Assembly: GCF_020194175.1 (NCBI RefSeq)
Contig: NZ_JADYVX010000008.1
Coordinates: forward strand, 124,001-188,000
Source of the DNA: Bradyrhizobium sp. BRP22
GTDB lineage: Bacteria; Pseudomonadota; Alphaproteobacteria; Rhizobiales; Xanthobacteraceae
Direction of reading: 5' to 3'
DNA: 64,000 nucleotides
Under the pieces are notes generated by a model. The model had not been told where the DNA came from, ran no database searches, and was given only the letters and a program-made list of their open reading frames with translations. The translations under genes were made by a program, and so were the position numbers. The stretch's first letter is position 1, and each line of letters begins with the position of its first letter. This document shows, one piece after another, positions 8,532-16,171 of the stretch.

Positions 8532-9337
8532 GTATTCCTTCCGTTGCTTACGTTTGCGGGGAGACGGACCGCATCGCTCCGCGAATCCGCCCATTGTTTC
8601 GATCGGCCGTCATTTCCGTCGCTCTCGGCAAGCAGTGCCATCGCCGTGCGGTAGCCGTTCACGGTGCCGACGTCGACGTAGGATTCGCCGGTCCTGACGC
8701 CAATCCCATGGCCCCCGGCCGCGAGATAGGCATTCACCAGCGTCCCAAAATATTCGTCGCGGCAGTTTCGCTGGCGCCAGAGCAGTTGCAGATCGCGAAA
8801 GCCGGCCGCGGACATCCTGAAGGCGCCCCAAATCCAGTTCGACGCGGCATCAGTCCGCTTGACCTGGATTTCCCGCACATTGTCGCCGTCGAGCACGACG
8901 GCATCGAAGAATTCAGGATGTTCGACCGGAAACAGCAGAAAGGATAGATCGGCATCCGGCAGGGTCTGCAGCGCCGTCTTCGGAAACCATACGGTATCGG
9001 GTAAGCCGATCAGGACATGGTCATGATCCCCGATGACGGTCCTCGCCCTGAATACCGCGTCGCAAAGTCCGGACGCTTCCGGCTGCACGACGTAGGCGAG
9101 TTGGGCGCTGCTATAGTGGTCGCCAAAATATTCGAGGATATCGGATTTTCCCGGCGAAATGACGAAGCAGATCTTGTCGGCGCCGCCAAGGATCAGGCGT
9201 TCGACCAGATATTCGGAGACGGCGCAGGGGCGGTCCGCGCCGTTGTCGCGCCGGCTCCCGACAGGCAGCAACTCCTTCGAAAATGCCAGCGGCTGAATGC
9301 GACTGCCGCGGCCCGCGGCCGGAACGATGCCCCACAT
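8528..9337 (-). CDS. Sugar-1-phosphate nucleotidyltransferase
   Basis: 269 residues from ATG 9337, which has a consensus AGGAGG Shine-Dalgarno 8 bases upstream; the longer in-frame start at 9400 lies inside the preceding gene. The N-terminal signature GRGSRIQPLAFSKELLPV is that of glucose-1-phosphate thymidylyl/uridylyl/cytidylyltransferases: the Gly-rich loop binds NTP and the KELLPV segment the sugar phosphate. The rest of the Rossmann-like core is present (GLPDTVWFPKTAL with the metal Asp, YVDVGTVNGYRTA at the end). It activates a sugar-1-phosphate, possibly the product of the cluster's phosphopentomutase, for the two epimerases and three glycosyltransferases. Confidence 0.85.
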   Translation of the reverse strand: MWGIVPAAGRGSRIQPLAFSKELLPVGSRRDNGADRPCAVSEYLVERLILGGADKICFVISPGKSDILEYFGDHYSSAQLAYVVQPEASGLCDAVFRARTVIGDHDHVLIGLPDTVWFPKTALQTLPDADLSFLLFPVEHPEFFDAVVLDGDNVREIQVKRTDAASNWIWGAFRMSAAGFRDLQLLWRQRNCRDEYFGTLVNAYLAAGGHGIGVRTGESYVDVGTVNGYRTAMALLAESDGNDGRSKQWADSRSDAVRLPANVSNGRNT

Positions 9338-9338
9338 C

Positions 9339-10442
9339 TTAAGCCTCCTCGGCTTCCGCTTGAAGTGCGCCTCGGCGCGCCGTTTGCTCCAGCAGCGCAA
9401 TCAGTTCGCCGGCGCGCTTGCCGGAGCTATGCTGCTCCATGGTCCGCTCACGCGCGCGGCCGGCGATGCGCAGCAGCTCTGAGTCTTTCATGTCAAGCGC
9501 GGCAAGCGTGTCGCACTTGTCGTGTGCTATCAGGATCTCGTCACCCGGGGTGAAGAAAGCCTCGATGCCTGCCCAGCCATCGCTGAGCAGGGGCGCGCCA
9601 CAAGCCGCCGCCTCGAACAGGCGGCCCGACGGACACCAGCCCATCTCGGCCATCGCGCGGCGGGTGACGTTGAGCGTCAGCCGTGAAGAGGCAAAGAACG
9701 GCGCGTGCTCAGATGGCGGCAGATGCCGGACGAAGTGGATGTTCGGCGACCACGGAAAATCGTCCGGATATTGCGCACCGCCGATCAGGAACCGGAGGTC
9801 CTGCCGCGCACGCGCAGGTTCGACGAAAAGTGTTTCAAGGGCGAGCTGGCGATCTTCCGAATAGGTGCCGAGATAGGAAAGCGCCGCACGATAGTGCGGC
9901 TGCGGCGGCACCGGTCTATGCACGTCGGCATCGACGTGCCCGTAGAGCGGCTGGACATTGCGCGCGCCGAGCTTGCGGCGGAACTCATCCGATACGCGCG
10001 GTCCGCCGGTGAAGCTCAGGACAAGATCAAATCCGGCAAGGCCGTCGGGCCCAATATAGGGCACCGCCTCCCCAGCATGCAGCTTTGACAGCGTGACTGG
10101 TGTGTCGAGATCGTAGAATACCGCGCGTGCACGGCTCTGATCGAGGATCAACTGCGTTGCCACGATGGCATCTGGACAATAGGAGGTAACGATCGCTGCA
10201 TCGGCGCCAAGGATATGGTCATGCGCCTTGGCGCGGACGTCTTCCCAGGTCGAGAACAGCTCCAGTTGCCCGCCTGGCAACTCGAACATGTCTCTTGCGC
10301 CGGCGTAATAAGGAACGTCGCGTTCGAAGAACACGATTGCGTGGCCGGATCTCACGAGATGCTTGCACAGGCCACGCCACAGCGTCGCATGGCCGTTGCC
10401 CCAGGACGATGAGATCGTCAGGCCGAAAATCACGATCTTCAC
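9339..10442 (-). CDS. CgeB-family glycosyltransferase
   Basis: 367 residues. The N-terminal domain has SSSWGNGHATLWRGL and SGHAIVFFERDVPYY. The C-terminal GT4-like domain has FLIGGAQYPDDF, ARRAMAEMGWCPSGRLFEAA (donor-binding segment with the conserved GRLFEAAACGAP) and GWAGIEAFFTPGDEIL. This is the CgeB (spore maturation protein-like) family, members of which decorate glycans or lipids in the cytoplasm. It ends one base before the start of the nucleotidyltransferase, and its start overlaps the phosphatase stop by 4 bases. It is distantly related to the partial enzyme at 1-850, so the cluster has two CgeB-type enzymes plus one GT4. Confidence 0.87.
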   Translation of the reverse strand: MKIVIFGLTISSSWGNGHATLWRGLCKHLVRSGHAIVFFERDVPYYAGARDMFELPGGQLELFSTWEDVRAKAHDHILGADAAIVTSYCPDAIVATQLILDQSRARAVFYDLDTPVTLSKLHAGEAVPYIGPDGLAGFDLVLSFTGGPRVSDEFRRKLGARNVQPLYGHVDADVHRPVPPQPHYRAALSYLGTYSEDRQLALETLFVEPARARQDLRFLIGGAQYPDDFPWSPNIHFVRHLPPSEHAPFFASSRLTLNVTRRAMAEMGWCPSGRLFEAAACGAPLLSDGWAGIEAFFTPGDEILIAHDKCDTLAALDMKDSELLRIAGRARERTMEQHSSGKRAGELIALLEQTARRGALQAEAEEA

Positions 10443-11035
10443 GCCGCCACCCGTTGGTTGATTTGCGCGATGCGAATTCCCGTCTCGTCAACCGCCAGGG
10501 TGCTGATGCTGGCTGGATCGACCTCGATCGAGAGAAAGTTATCGAGCGGAATCCCCGCGTAATGCAGCAGCGCGGCCCGGATCGGCTCTGCGTGGCTGAC
10601 AATGACAATCGTGCCGTCGGTTCGGTCGCGACCGAGCTGTTCCACGTGTTCGACGACGCGCCGCTGCAAGGCGTGCATGCATTCGCCATTCGGCGGACGG
10701 CTCGCTCCGCGTTTGTCATTCCACCGTATCCAGCGCGGATCATTCGTGAGCGCCGCGAACGGCTGGCCGGTCCAGTCGCCACAGTCGATCTCGTCTACCG
10801 CTGGCACGATCTCAACAGGGCGGCGGAAATGCCAGGCAAGAATGGCGGCTGATTGTCGGGCGCGCGGCTGCGGGCTCGCCTGAACTGCCGAAGGAGCGGG
10901 CCGCATCAGCTCGGCGCAACGCGCCATCTGGCGGCAGCCGAGATCATCAAGCTGAACGCCGGCCACGCGGCCGCATAGGACCTGCCCGAGTAGTGCATGA
11001 TGGCCGTGGCGAACGAGGTGAATGCTTTGCACCAT
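10439..11035 (-). CDS. Histidine phosphatase family protein
   Basis: 198 residues of the phosphoglycerate-mutase-like superfamily. The catalytic LVRHG (phospho-His in RHG, residues 9-11), the second Arg in ASPQPRARQSA, the acid in EIDCGDWTG and the second His in VIVSHAEPIRAA are all present. It lies 3 bases downstream of inositol-3-phosphate synthase in a single transcript. An attractive reading is dephosphorylation of inositol-3-phosphate or of another phosphorylated intermediate, but the family has wide specificity and nothing in the sequence fixes the substrate. Confidence 0.82.
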   Translation of the reverse strand: MVQSIHLVRHGHHALLGQVLCGRVAGVQLDDLGCRQMARCAELMRPAPSAVQASPQPRARQSAAILAWHFRRPVEIVPAVDEIDCGDWTGQPFAALTNDPRWIRWNDKRGASRPPNGECMHALQRRVVEHVEQLGRDRTDGTIVIVSHAEPIRAALLHYAGIPLDNFLSIEVDPASISTLAVDETGIRIAQINQRVAA

Positions 11036-11038
11036 TGG

Positions 11039-12133
11039 CTACGCCTTGTCGTCGATGAAGGCGCGCGTTCGCCGACGCGCTTCCTCGTCGGTGAATTGCC
11101 GTGGCGGAGATTTCATGAAATAGCTCGACGGTCCGGTCAGCGCACCCGATAGGCCGCGGTCCATCGCGAGCTTGGCGCAGCGGACGGCATCGATCACGAC
11201 GCCCGCAGAGTTGGGTGAATCCCAGACTTCGAGCTTGACCTCGGCCGTCAACGGAACGCCCCCGAAGGTGGTGCCTTCCAGACGGATAAAGGCGAGTTTG
11301 CGATCGGTGAGCCATGGAACATGATCGCTCGGTCCCACGTGTACATTGTCGGCATCGATCGGTACGTCAAACTGGCTGGTAATGGCTTGTGTCTTCGAAA
11401 TCTTCTTCGAGGTCAGGCGTTCCCGCTCAAGCATGTTCTTGAAGTCGGTGTTGCCGCCGACATTGAGCTGGTAGGTGCGGTCGAGCCGCACGCCGCGGTC
11501 GCGGAACAGGTTAGCTAGCACGCGATGCAGGATGGTGGCGCCCACCTGGCTCTTGATGTCGTCCCCGATGATCGGCAGACCCGCTTCCTCGAAGCGCCGC
11601 CGCCAGCTGCGGTCGGATGCGATGAAGACGGGAATGCAGTTGACGAAGCCACATCCGGCGGCGATGGCGCGCTCCGCGTACCATTCGCTTGCTCTTTGCG
11701 AGCCTACCGGTAGATACGAAACCAGCACGTCCGTCCGCGATTTCACCAGGATGTCGGCGACATCGGCTTCAGGCATGTCTGCGATCGGGATGTCGTCTTC
11801 AAGATAGTGCCCAACGCCGTCCAGCACCGGCCCGCGCTGTACGATCGCGCCGGTTCGCGCCACATCCGAGAAACGGTGCGTATTGTTTGGCGCCGCCCAG
11901 ATCGCCTCTGCCACGTCGCGTCCGACCTTGTTGGCGTTGACGTCGAAGGCCGAAGCGATCTCGACATCGCCAACGTGATAGCCGCCGACATCCGCATTCA
12001 TCAATCCCGGGACCGGCTCGTTCGATTTGGCGTTCCGGTAGTAGCTGAGGCCTTGGACGAAGGAGCTCGCGCAATTTCCAACTCCCACGATACCGACGCG
12101 AACGCGTCGGCTGTCTTGAAGACGTGAATGCAT
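11039..12133 (-). CDS. ino1: Inositol-3-phosphate synthase
   Basis: 364 residues from ATG 12133, which has GGAGG 10 bases upstream; the in-frame start at 12220 lies within the promoter. It converts glucose-6-phosphate to 1D-myo-inositol-3-phosphate through NAD-dependent oxidation, enolisation and aldol closure. Visible family segments are the NAD loop [71 protein letters not shown] and [17 protein letters not shown]. Length and these segments match the short, actinobacterial-type enzyme rather than the 500-residue eukaryotic one. As first gene of the leftward operon it implies that myo-inositol is a building block of the cluster's product. Two elements resembling a general-stress promoter lie 58 bases upstream. 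Confidence 0.9.
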   Translation of the reverse strand: MHSRLQDSRRVRVGIVGVGNCASSFVQGLSYYRNAKSNEPVPGLMNADVGGYHVGDVEIASAFDVNANKVGRDVAEAIWAAPNNTHRFSDVARTGAIVQRGPVLDGVGHYLEDDIPIADMPEADVADILVKSRTDVLVSYLPVGSQRASEWYAERAIAAGCGFVNCIPVFIASDRSWRRRFEEAGLPIIGDDIKSQVGATILHRVLANLFRDRGVRLDRTYQLNVGGNTDFKNMLERERLTSKKISKTQAITSQFDVPIDADNVHVGPSDHVPWLTDRKLAFIRLEGTTFGGVPLTAEVKLEVWDSPNSAGVVIDAVRCAKLAMDRGLSGALTGPSSYFMKSPPRQFTDEEARRRTRAFIDDKA

Positions 12134-12190
12134 CGATCGTGATCCTCCGGGAGCAAGCCGCCATGCGGTGCGGACGTAAGCAGGTCGGCG

Positions 12191-12215
12191 AACGTGTGAA
12201 AGGTATGTTCGTTCC
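12191..12215 (-). promoter_or_regulatory. Putative sigma-EcfG (general stress) promoter of the ino1 operon
   Basis: On the minus strand the sequence has GGAAC at 12215-12211 and CGTT at 12194-12191, spaced by exactly 16 bases. This is the GGAAC-N16/17-CGTT consensus known for the EcfG sigma factor of Rhizobiales. The -10 element lies about 57 bases upstream of the ino1 ATG and no other gene intervenes. Only the two hexamer-like boxes were matched by eye. Confidence 0.65.
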
Positions 12216-12470
12216 TGCACCGAGCGCGCCCGTGGGAGACGAAGACCGATTCCGTCTCACAAAATCGAGAAAGCTTAACCCAGGATAGGATCACGCAGGA
12301 ACGAAGCGCTTACTGGATGAAGATGAAGAAGATGATCCTGAAATATCACTCCGCAAGAGCCGTAACGATCGTGCGTGGAAGAACCAATCCGGGATGGCGG
12401 AGTTTCTTGGCGAATAACCTGACGCGAAAGCCTGCGCTGTCCGTTGGGTCCAACGATTGAGGAGCTGCCA

Positions 12471-12773
12471 ATGATTGCGAGCAAGACCAGGGAAAGTGAA
12501 GCGCACACGACCACTGACCACGAGGTGATTCGAGACTGGGCGGAAGAGCGCGGTGGCCGTCCGGCGACGGTCAGGGCGACCGAAGAGGACGGGCATGCCG
12601 GCATCTTACGCATTGATTTCGGCCCGAAGGACGAAGGGCTCGATAGAATCAGCTGGGACGAGTTCTTTCGGAAGTTCGACGAGTCTGAACTGGCGTTCCT
12701 GTACCAGGATGAGACCGGCGAGGGTAAGCCGAGCCGATTCCATAAATTCGTGCGGCGCTCGTCCGCCGGATGA
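12471..12773 (+). CDS. Small conserved alphaproteobacterial protein of unknown function
   Basis: 100 residues from ATG 12471, preceded by GAGGAGCTGCCA; an in-frame start nine codons upstream has no ribosome site. It reads DHEVIRDWAEERGGRPATV, then a glycine/aspartate stretch, then ISWDEFFRKFDESELAFLYQ and a basic tail. I recognise the pattern (HxxIRxWAExRGGxP ... ISWDEFFxxF ... LAFLYQ) as a common small soluble protein of rhizobia and relatives, often found beside stress genes; its function is not known to me. There is no signal peptide or membrane span. It is translationally coupled (ATGA) to the GT9-like gene that follows. Confidence 0.75.
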   Translation: MIASKTRESEAHTTTDHEVIRDWAEERGGRPATVRATEEDGHAGILRIDFGPKDEGLDRISWDEFFRKFDESELAFLYQDETGEGKPSRFHKFVRRSSAG

Positions 12774-13768
12774 ATCCTGGATCCGCAGCGCGAACTGGCC
12801 CAGCCGATTTGTCGCCGGCGGACGAATCGCAAGAAAGCTGGACCGATGCGATGCGGACGGGGGACTTCGAGCGTGCTTGGGCGATCAACGATCGCGATCT
12901 GGCGGTTTTGTGCCGCCTCGGCCCTGAGAAGCATACCGGACCGCGCCATCTGCAACGGATTTGGCGCGGGGAGGACCTCCGCGACAAGCGGGTCTTGGTC
13001 CGCTGCTACCATGGTCTCGGCGACACCATCCAGTTTGTCCGCTTCATGCCGGCGCTTCGTGCCGTCGCGCGCGAAGTGACGCTCTGGTGTCAGCCCGAAC
13101 TGCTACCACTGCTGGAGCGGGCGAACGGCGTCGACCGCGCGATGCCGCTTCATGATGGTACACCTGACGCCGAATTCGACGTCGACATCGAGATCATGGA
13201 GGTTCCTCACGCGATCAGGGCTGGGAAGGGCTCGATCGCCATACGGAAGCCTTATCTGACATTGCCCGAGCGTGACGGCGGGACAATATGCCGGAGCGGC
13301 GAGGGGCTGACGGTAGGCCTGGTCTGGGAGGTCGGCGACTGGGACAAGCGGCGTGCGATACCGGCGGGCTTGTTGCGGCGTCTCAACGGCGACGGCGTAA
13401 ACCTCTATTCGCTGCAACGAGGTCCTGCGGCCGCGCAAGCGGCCGAGATCGGTGCGGCGGACATCAGCACGCCGGACATCGCCACACTCGGCCGAACGAT
13501 CAAGCAACTGGACATGGTGGTCTGTGTCGATACCATCGTTGCGCATCTGGCGGGGGCGCTCGGCTGCGAAGCCTGGGTGCTGCTGCATTCCGATTGCGAC
13601 TGGCGGTGGCCTGCTTTCGGCAACAGGACGTTATGGTATCCGAGCCTGCGGCTGTTTCGACAGTCAGCTCCCGGGGACTGGTCGAGCGTCCTCCGAGAGG
13701 TCCGGCTAGCGCTCCTCGAGCAGGTAAGAGCGAAGGACCAAGACGAACTGGCCGATCACCCAGCCTAA
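12770..13768 (+). CDS. GT9-like (heptosyltransferase-type fold) protein
   Basis: 332 residues, start overlapping the preceding stop by 4 bases. After an unconserved 60-residue N-terminus comes LVRCYHGLGDTIQFVRFMPAL, a segment typical of glycosyltransferase-family-9-like proteins (often with TPR repeats) in proteobacteria. It is followed by VGLVWEVGDWDKRRAIPA and by LDMVVCVDTIVAHLAGALGCEAWVLL, the donor-binding D(T/S)xxxHLAGALG segment of that fold. TPR repeats usually fused to such proteins are missing apart from the short DFERAWAINDRDLAV stretch. Its stop overlaps the convergent Crp/Fnr stop. A role in surface polysaccharide or protein glycosylation is possible but unproven. Confidence 0.72.
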   Translation: MNPGSAARTGPADLSPADESQESWTDAMRTGDFERAWAINDRDLAVLCRLGPEKHTGPRHLQRIWRGEDLRDKRVLVRCYHGLGDTIQFVRFMPALRAVAREVTLWCQPELLPLLERANGVDRAMPLHDGTPDAEFDVDIEIMEVPHAIRAGKGSIAIRKPYLTLPERDGGTICRSGEGLTVGLVWEVGDWDKRRAIPAGLLRRLNGDGVNLYSLQRGPAAAQAAEIGAADISTPDIATLGRTIKQLDMVVCVDTIVAHLAGALGCEAWVLLHSDCDWRWPAFGNRTLWYPSLRLFRQSAPGDWSSVLREVRLALLEQVRAKDQDELADHPA

Positions 13769-14568
13769 GGCAGCAACGCGTCGACAATGGAACTGCGGTC
13801 GATGGTGGTCGCCAGCGCTGACTCCTGTTCGATGTTTTCGATGTTGTTGTATTCCCGCAGCCGCAGATAATCGGGATTAAATCCGGCCAGCCGAACAAGG
13901 CCGTTCCAGTCGGTGATCGTGATCGTCTTCGATTGCCACCGTAGCAGATTGCTCCGGCGCAATTCCTGAATGATTCGGTTGGCATGAACGGCGGAGATGC
14001 CGCAGGCGGCGGCCAGATCGGATTGCGTGAACGGAGACGGAATCCTCAAATCCTTGGCAAGGCCGACGGCGCGGAGGCGGGTTGTAATTTCGCAGAACAG
14101 GTGTGCGACTCGCGTCATTGCATCCCGGCTTCCCAGATTGACGATCCAATTCCGCAAGCAGCAGGCGTCAGCCAACAGTAAACGCAATAGTGCGCGCGAC
14201 ATCGATGGCGATAGGACGGATATCTCGCGAAAATATCTGTGAGGCACGGATGCGACCACGGCGGAGCCGAGCGTGAGCAATTCGTGATCGACCCGGCCGT
14301 CATAGACGGTGTGGAGATCGGGTAGGTCGCCAGGCACGTAGATCGACGTGATCTGGCCATCGCGGCTTTCGGCATCCTGGTAGCAAACATAGCCCTGTAG
14401 GAGTAAACAGCAATGGCTGGGCTGATCGCCCTTGTGGAGACGGTGGCGGGGACCAAGATGGCTGATACTGGTCGGCATTCTCGCGAGCAGATCGAGATCG
14501 TCAGATGACAGTTCGATTATGCTGGCAAGGCGGTCTGCGAATTTCGAGAAGGCAAATCCTGTTTGCAT
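13765..14568 (-). CDS. Crp/Fnr-family transcriptional regulator
   Basis: 267 residues with an N-terminal cNMP-binding-type barrel (HRLHKGDQPSHCCLLLQGYVC; IYVPGDLPDLHTVY), a dimerisation helix and a C-terminal winged helix-turn-helix (IPSPFTQSDLAAACGISAVHANRIIQEL, quoted here in pieces as FTQSDLAAACGIS and AVHANRIIQEL). The FNR-type cysteine set for an iron-sulfur cluster is absent, as are the canonical cAMP-contact residues, so the signal is unknown. The gene is divergent from the diheme cytochrome c gene, with a dyad (14580-14617) just upstream of its start that could be its own operator. Its stop overlaps that of the convergent GT9-like gene. Confidence 0.85.
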   Translation of the reverse strand: MQTGFAFSKFADRLASIIELSSDDLDLLARMPTSISHLGPRHRLHKGDQPSHCCLLLQGYVCYQDAESRDGQITSIYVPGDLPDLHTVYDGRVDHELLTLGSAVVASVPHRYFREISVLSPSMSRALLRLLLADACCLRNWIVNLGSRDAMTRVAHLFCEITTRLRAVGLAKDLRIPSPFTQSDLAAACGISAVHANRIIQELRRSNLLRWQSKTITITDWNGLVRLAGFNPDYLRLREYNNIENIEQESALATTIDRSSIVDALLP

Positions 14569-14579
14569 AATAATCCCGC

Positions 14580-14617
14580 ATCCGCACCACCTCCGCGCTG
14601 CAGAGGCTGGTGTGGAT
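14580..14617. promoter_or_regulatory. Imperfect inverted repeat upstream of the Crp/Fnr gene
   Basis: Arms ATCCGCACCACC (14580-14591) and GGTGTGGAT-type complement (14606-14617) pair at 10 of 12 positions around a 14-base spacer, starting 11 bases upstream of the regulator's ATG. The spacing is wider than a normal Crp/Fnr site (TTGAT-N4-ATCAA), so it could be an autoregulatory operator or an mRNA leader hairpin. The rest of the 14569-14833 gap holds the cytochrome promoter described separately. Confidence 0.3.
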
Positions 14618-14774
14618 TAATCTGTGTTACTCGATCGGACCTCTGAGCCCTCGAAGGTGAACAGCGTTTTCACAGTTCCAAAGGTCGACTCGTGACGAAA
14701 CTGAAAGTTCCTATTTACCCCGCGCAACCGACTATCTCGTCGATGTCTCGCCAGGCGGTGCATGGAGACGTAAG

Positions 14775-14800
14775 GGAACGACGGCGAAAGCGGAGGCGTT
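14775..14800 (+). promoter_or_regulatory. Putative sigma-EcfG promoter of the diheme cytochrome c gene
   Basis: GGAAC at 14775-14779 and CGTT at 14797-14800 are separated by 17 bases, within the GGAAC-N16/17-CGTT consensus. The -10 box ends 33 bases upstream of the ATG at 14834. A GGGAGACCGCC stretch in between could hold the transcript start and an upstream ribosome site. Confidence 0.55.
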
Positions 14801-14833
14801 AGTGCCGCCGGGAGACCGCCGTGCAAGGGCAAG

Positions 14834-15751
14834 ATGCGCGTACGTATATGGATGAGCGCAGGAATTGCGGTCGCAACGGTTCTCGCCGTTGGCGCCTGGT
14901 TGATCACCCTGCCACAGCTTTTCGCATCCGCAGATCTCGCGTGGTTCGCGGACAGGGGCGGCGATGCCGCGCGAGGCCGGCTGATTTTTGCTGCGGGCGA
15001 TTGTGCTTCGTGCCATGCGTCTCCGGGACAGTCTAATCGACTGCGCTTGGGCGGAGGACTTGCTCTCGCCTCGCCCTATGGGACATTTCGTGTACCGAAC
15101 ATCTCGATGGACCCGGTGGACGGCATCGGCAACTGGCAGACGAAGGACCTCGCCAACGCGCTGCTCAGTGGCCTTTCTCCGAGCGGGAGCCACTACTATC
15201 CGGTATTTCCCTATGCGAGCTATACGCATATGGAGCCGCAGAACGTCGCTGACCTGATGGCGTATTTGCGGACGTTGCCGGCGGTCAAGGGGAGGCCGCC
15301 TGCACACGAACTAGCTTCGCTGTTCAGCGTTCGTCGCTTCGTCGGATTCTGGAAAATTCTCTATTTCAGGCCCGGCCCGCTCGAGCCGGATCCTGCTCGC
15401 GACGAGAAATGGAATCGGGGCCGATACCTTGTGGAAGCAATCGGACACTGTGCCGAGTGCCACTCCTCGCGCGACATGTTCGGCGGCATCAAGACGAAGA
15501 CGCGCTATGCCGGTGGCCAGGATCCGGAGGGCGCCGGTTATTACCCAAACATCACCCCCGAGCGCATCGGCCATTGGTCGGAACAGGATCTGATCGAGAT
15601 GCTCCGGAGCGGGAAAACGCCCGACCACGGGCGCGTTGGATCCTCAATGGCTGATGTCGTCACCAACACCGCCATGTTGCCCGAGAGCGATCTTGAGGCG
15701 GTCGCACTCTATATCAAATCGCTAGCAGCGCGACCGACACCAAAGCCGTGA
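14834..15751 (+). CDS. Diheme cytochrome c
   Basis: 305 residues with an uncleaved or cleaved N-terminal membrane segment (IAVATVLAVGAWLITLPQLF, 11-30), then two cytochrome c domains. The haem-binding motifs are CASCH (57-61) and CAECH (206-210); methionines in the NISMDP and MADVVTNTAM stretches are candidate distal ligands. The architecture (AGDCASCH..G..LASPYGTFRVPNIS..G) is that of the cytochrome subunits of membrane-bound alcohol, aldehyde or gluconate dehydrogenases, minus their third haem. It faces the periplasm and probably hands electrons to the oxidase encoded beside it on the other strand. Its dehydrogenase partner is not in the window. Confidence 0.85.
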   Translation: MRVRIWMSAGIAVATVLAVGAWLITLPQLFASADLAWFADRGGDAARGRLIFAAGDCASCHASPGQSNRLRLGGGLALASPYGTFRVPNISMDPVDGIGNWQTKDLANALLSGLSPSGSHYYPVFPYASYTHMEPQNVADLMAYLRTLPAVKGRPPAHELASLFSVRRFVGFWKILYFRPGPLEPDPARDEKWNRGRYLVEAIGHCAECHSSRDMFGGIKTKTRYAGGQDPEGAGYYPNITPERIGHWSEQDLIEMLRSGKTPDHGRVGSSMADVVTNTAMLPESDLEAVALYIKSLAARPTPKP

Positions 15752-15763
15752 CACAATTCCTGA

Positions 15764-16171
15764 TCACCGGGCGTAGAGATAGGCGGCGACGTCGCGCGCT
15801 TCGGCCTCGGTGATTCCGGTGGCCGGCATGGCCGTGCGCGGCGAGAAGGCCTGCGGAGCAACGATCCACCGCACCAGGTTATCGGGCGAGTTCGTCGCCA
15901 CGCCGGCAATGTAAACACGGCCGCGCAGGCCTGCGAGCGGTGTGCCGACCTGGCCGTCGGCGCCGGCAACTCCCGGGATCGTGTGGCATCCCGTGCAGCC
16001 ATAGCGGCGCATGATTTCCGGTGCGTGCGAAGGATCGCCGCCGGTCATCGCACGGGCAACCCTCTCCGTCTGATGTTGCGAGTTCCACGCAAGCTGAGCC
16101 GCGATAGTTGCAGCGGGGCAGGTCGCTGCCAATGCGAGTGCCCACACGTAAAGTCTAGGGAGCGACCACAT
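15764..16171 (-). CDS. Monohaem cytochrome c, exported
   Basis: 135 residues: a signal peptide (VWALALAATCPAATIAA) followed by one cytochrome c domain with CTGCH around 59-63 and a distal methionine in RTAMPATGITEAEA. The segment GCTGCHTIPGVAGADGQVGTPLAGL matches small class I cytochromes associated with terminal oxidases (given here only in outline). It is the last gene of the leftward oxidase operon and its start lies 17 bases inside the assembly-protein gene. It is a likely soluble or membrane-anchored electron donor for the caa3-type oxidase. Confidence 0.84.
   Translation of the reverse strand: MWSLPRLYVWALALAATCPAATIAAQLAWNSQHQTERVARAMTGGDPSHAPEIMRRYGCTGCHTIPGVAGADGQVGTPLAGLRGRVYIAGVATNSPDNLVRWIVAPQAFSPRTAMPATGITEAEARDVAAYLYAR

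Noticed and set aside
12297..12320. Further sigma-EcfG promoter on the plus strand before the small protein gene
   Set aside because: GGAACGA is present at 12303 or nearby, but no CGTT occurs 16-17 bases later.
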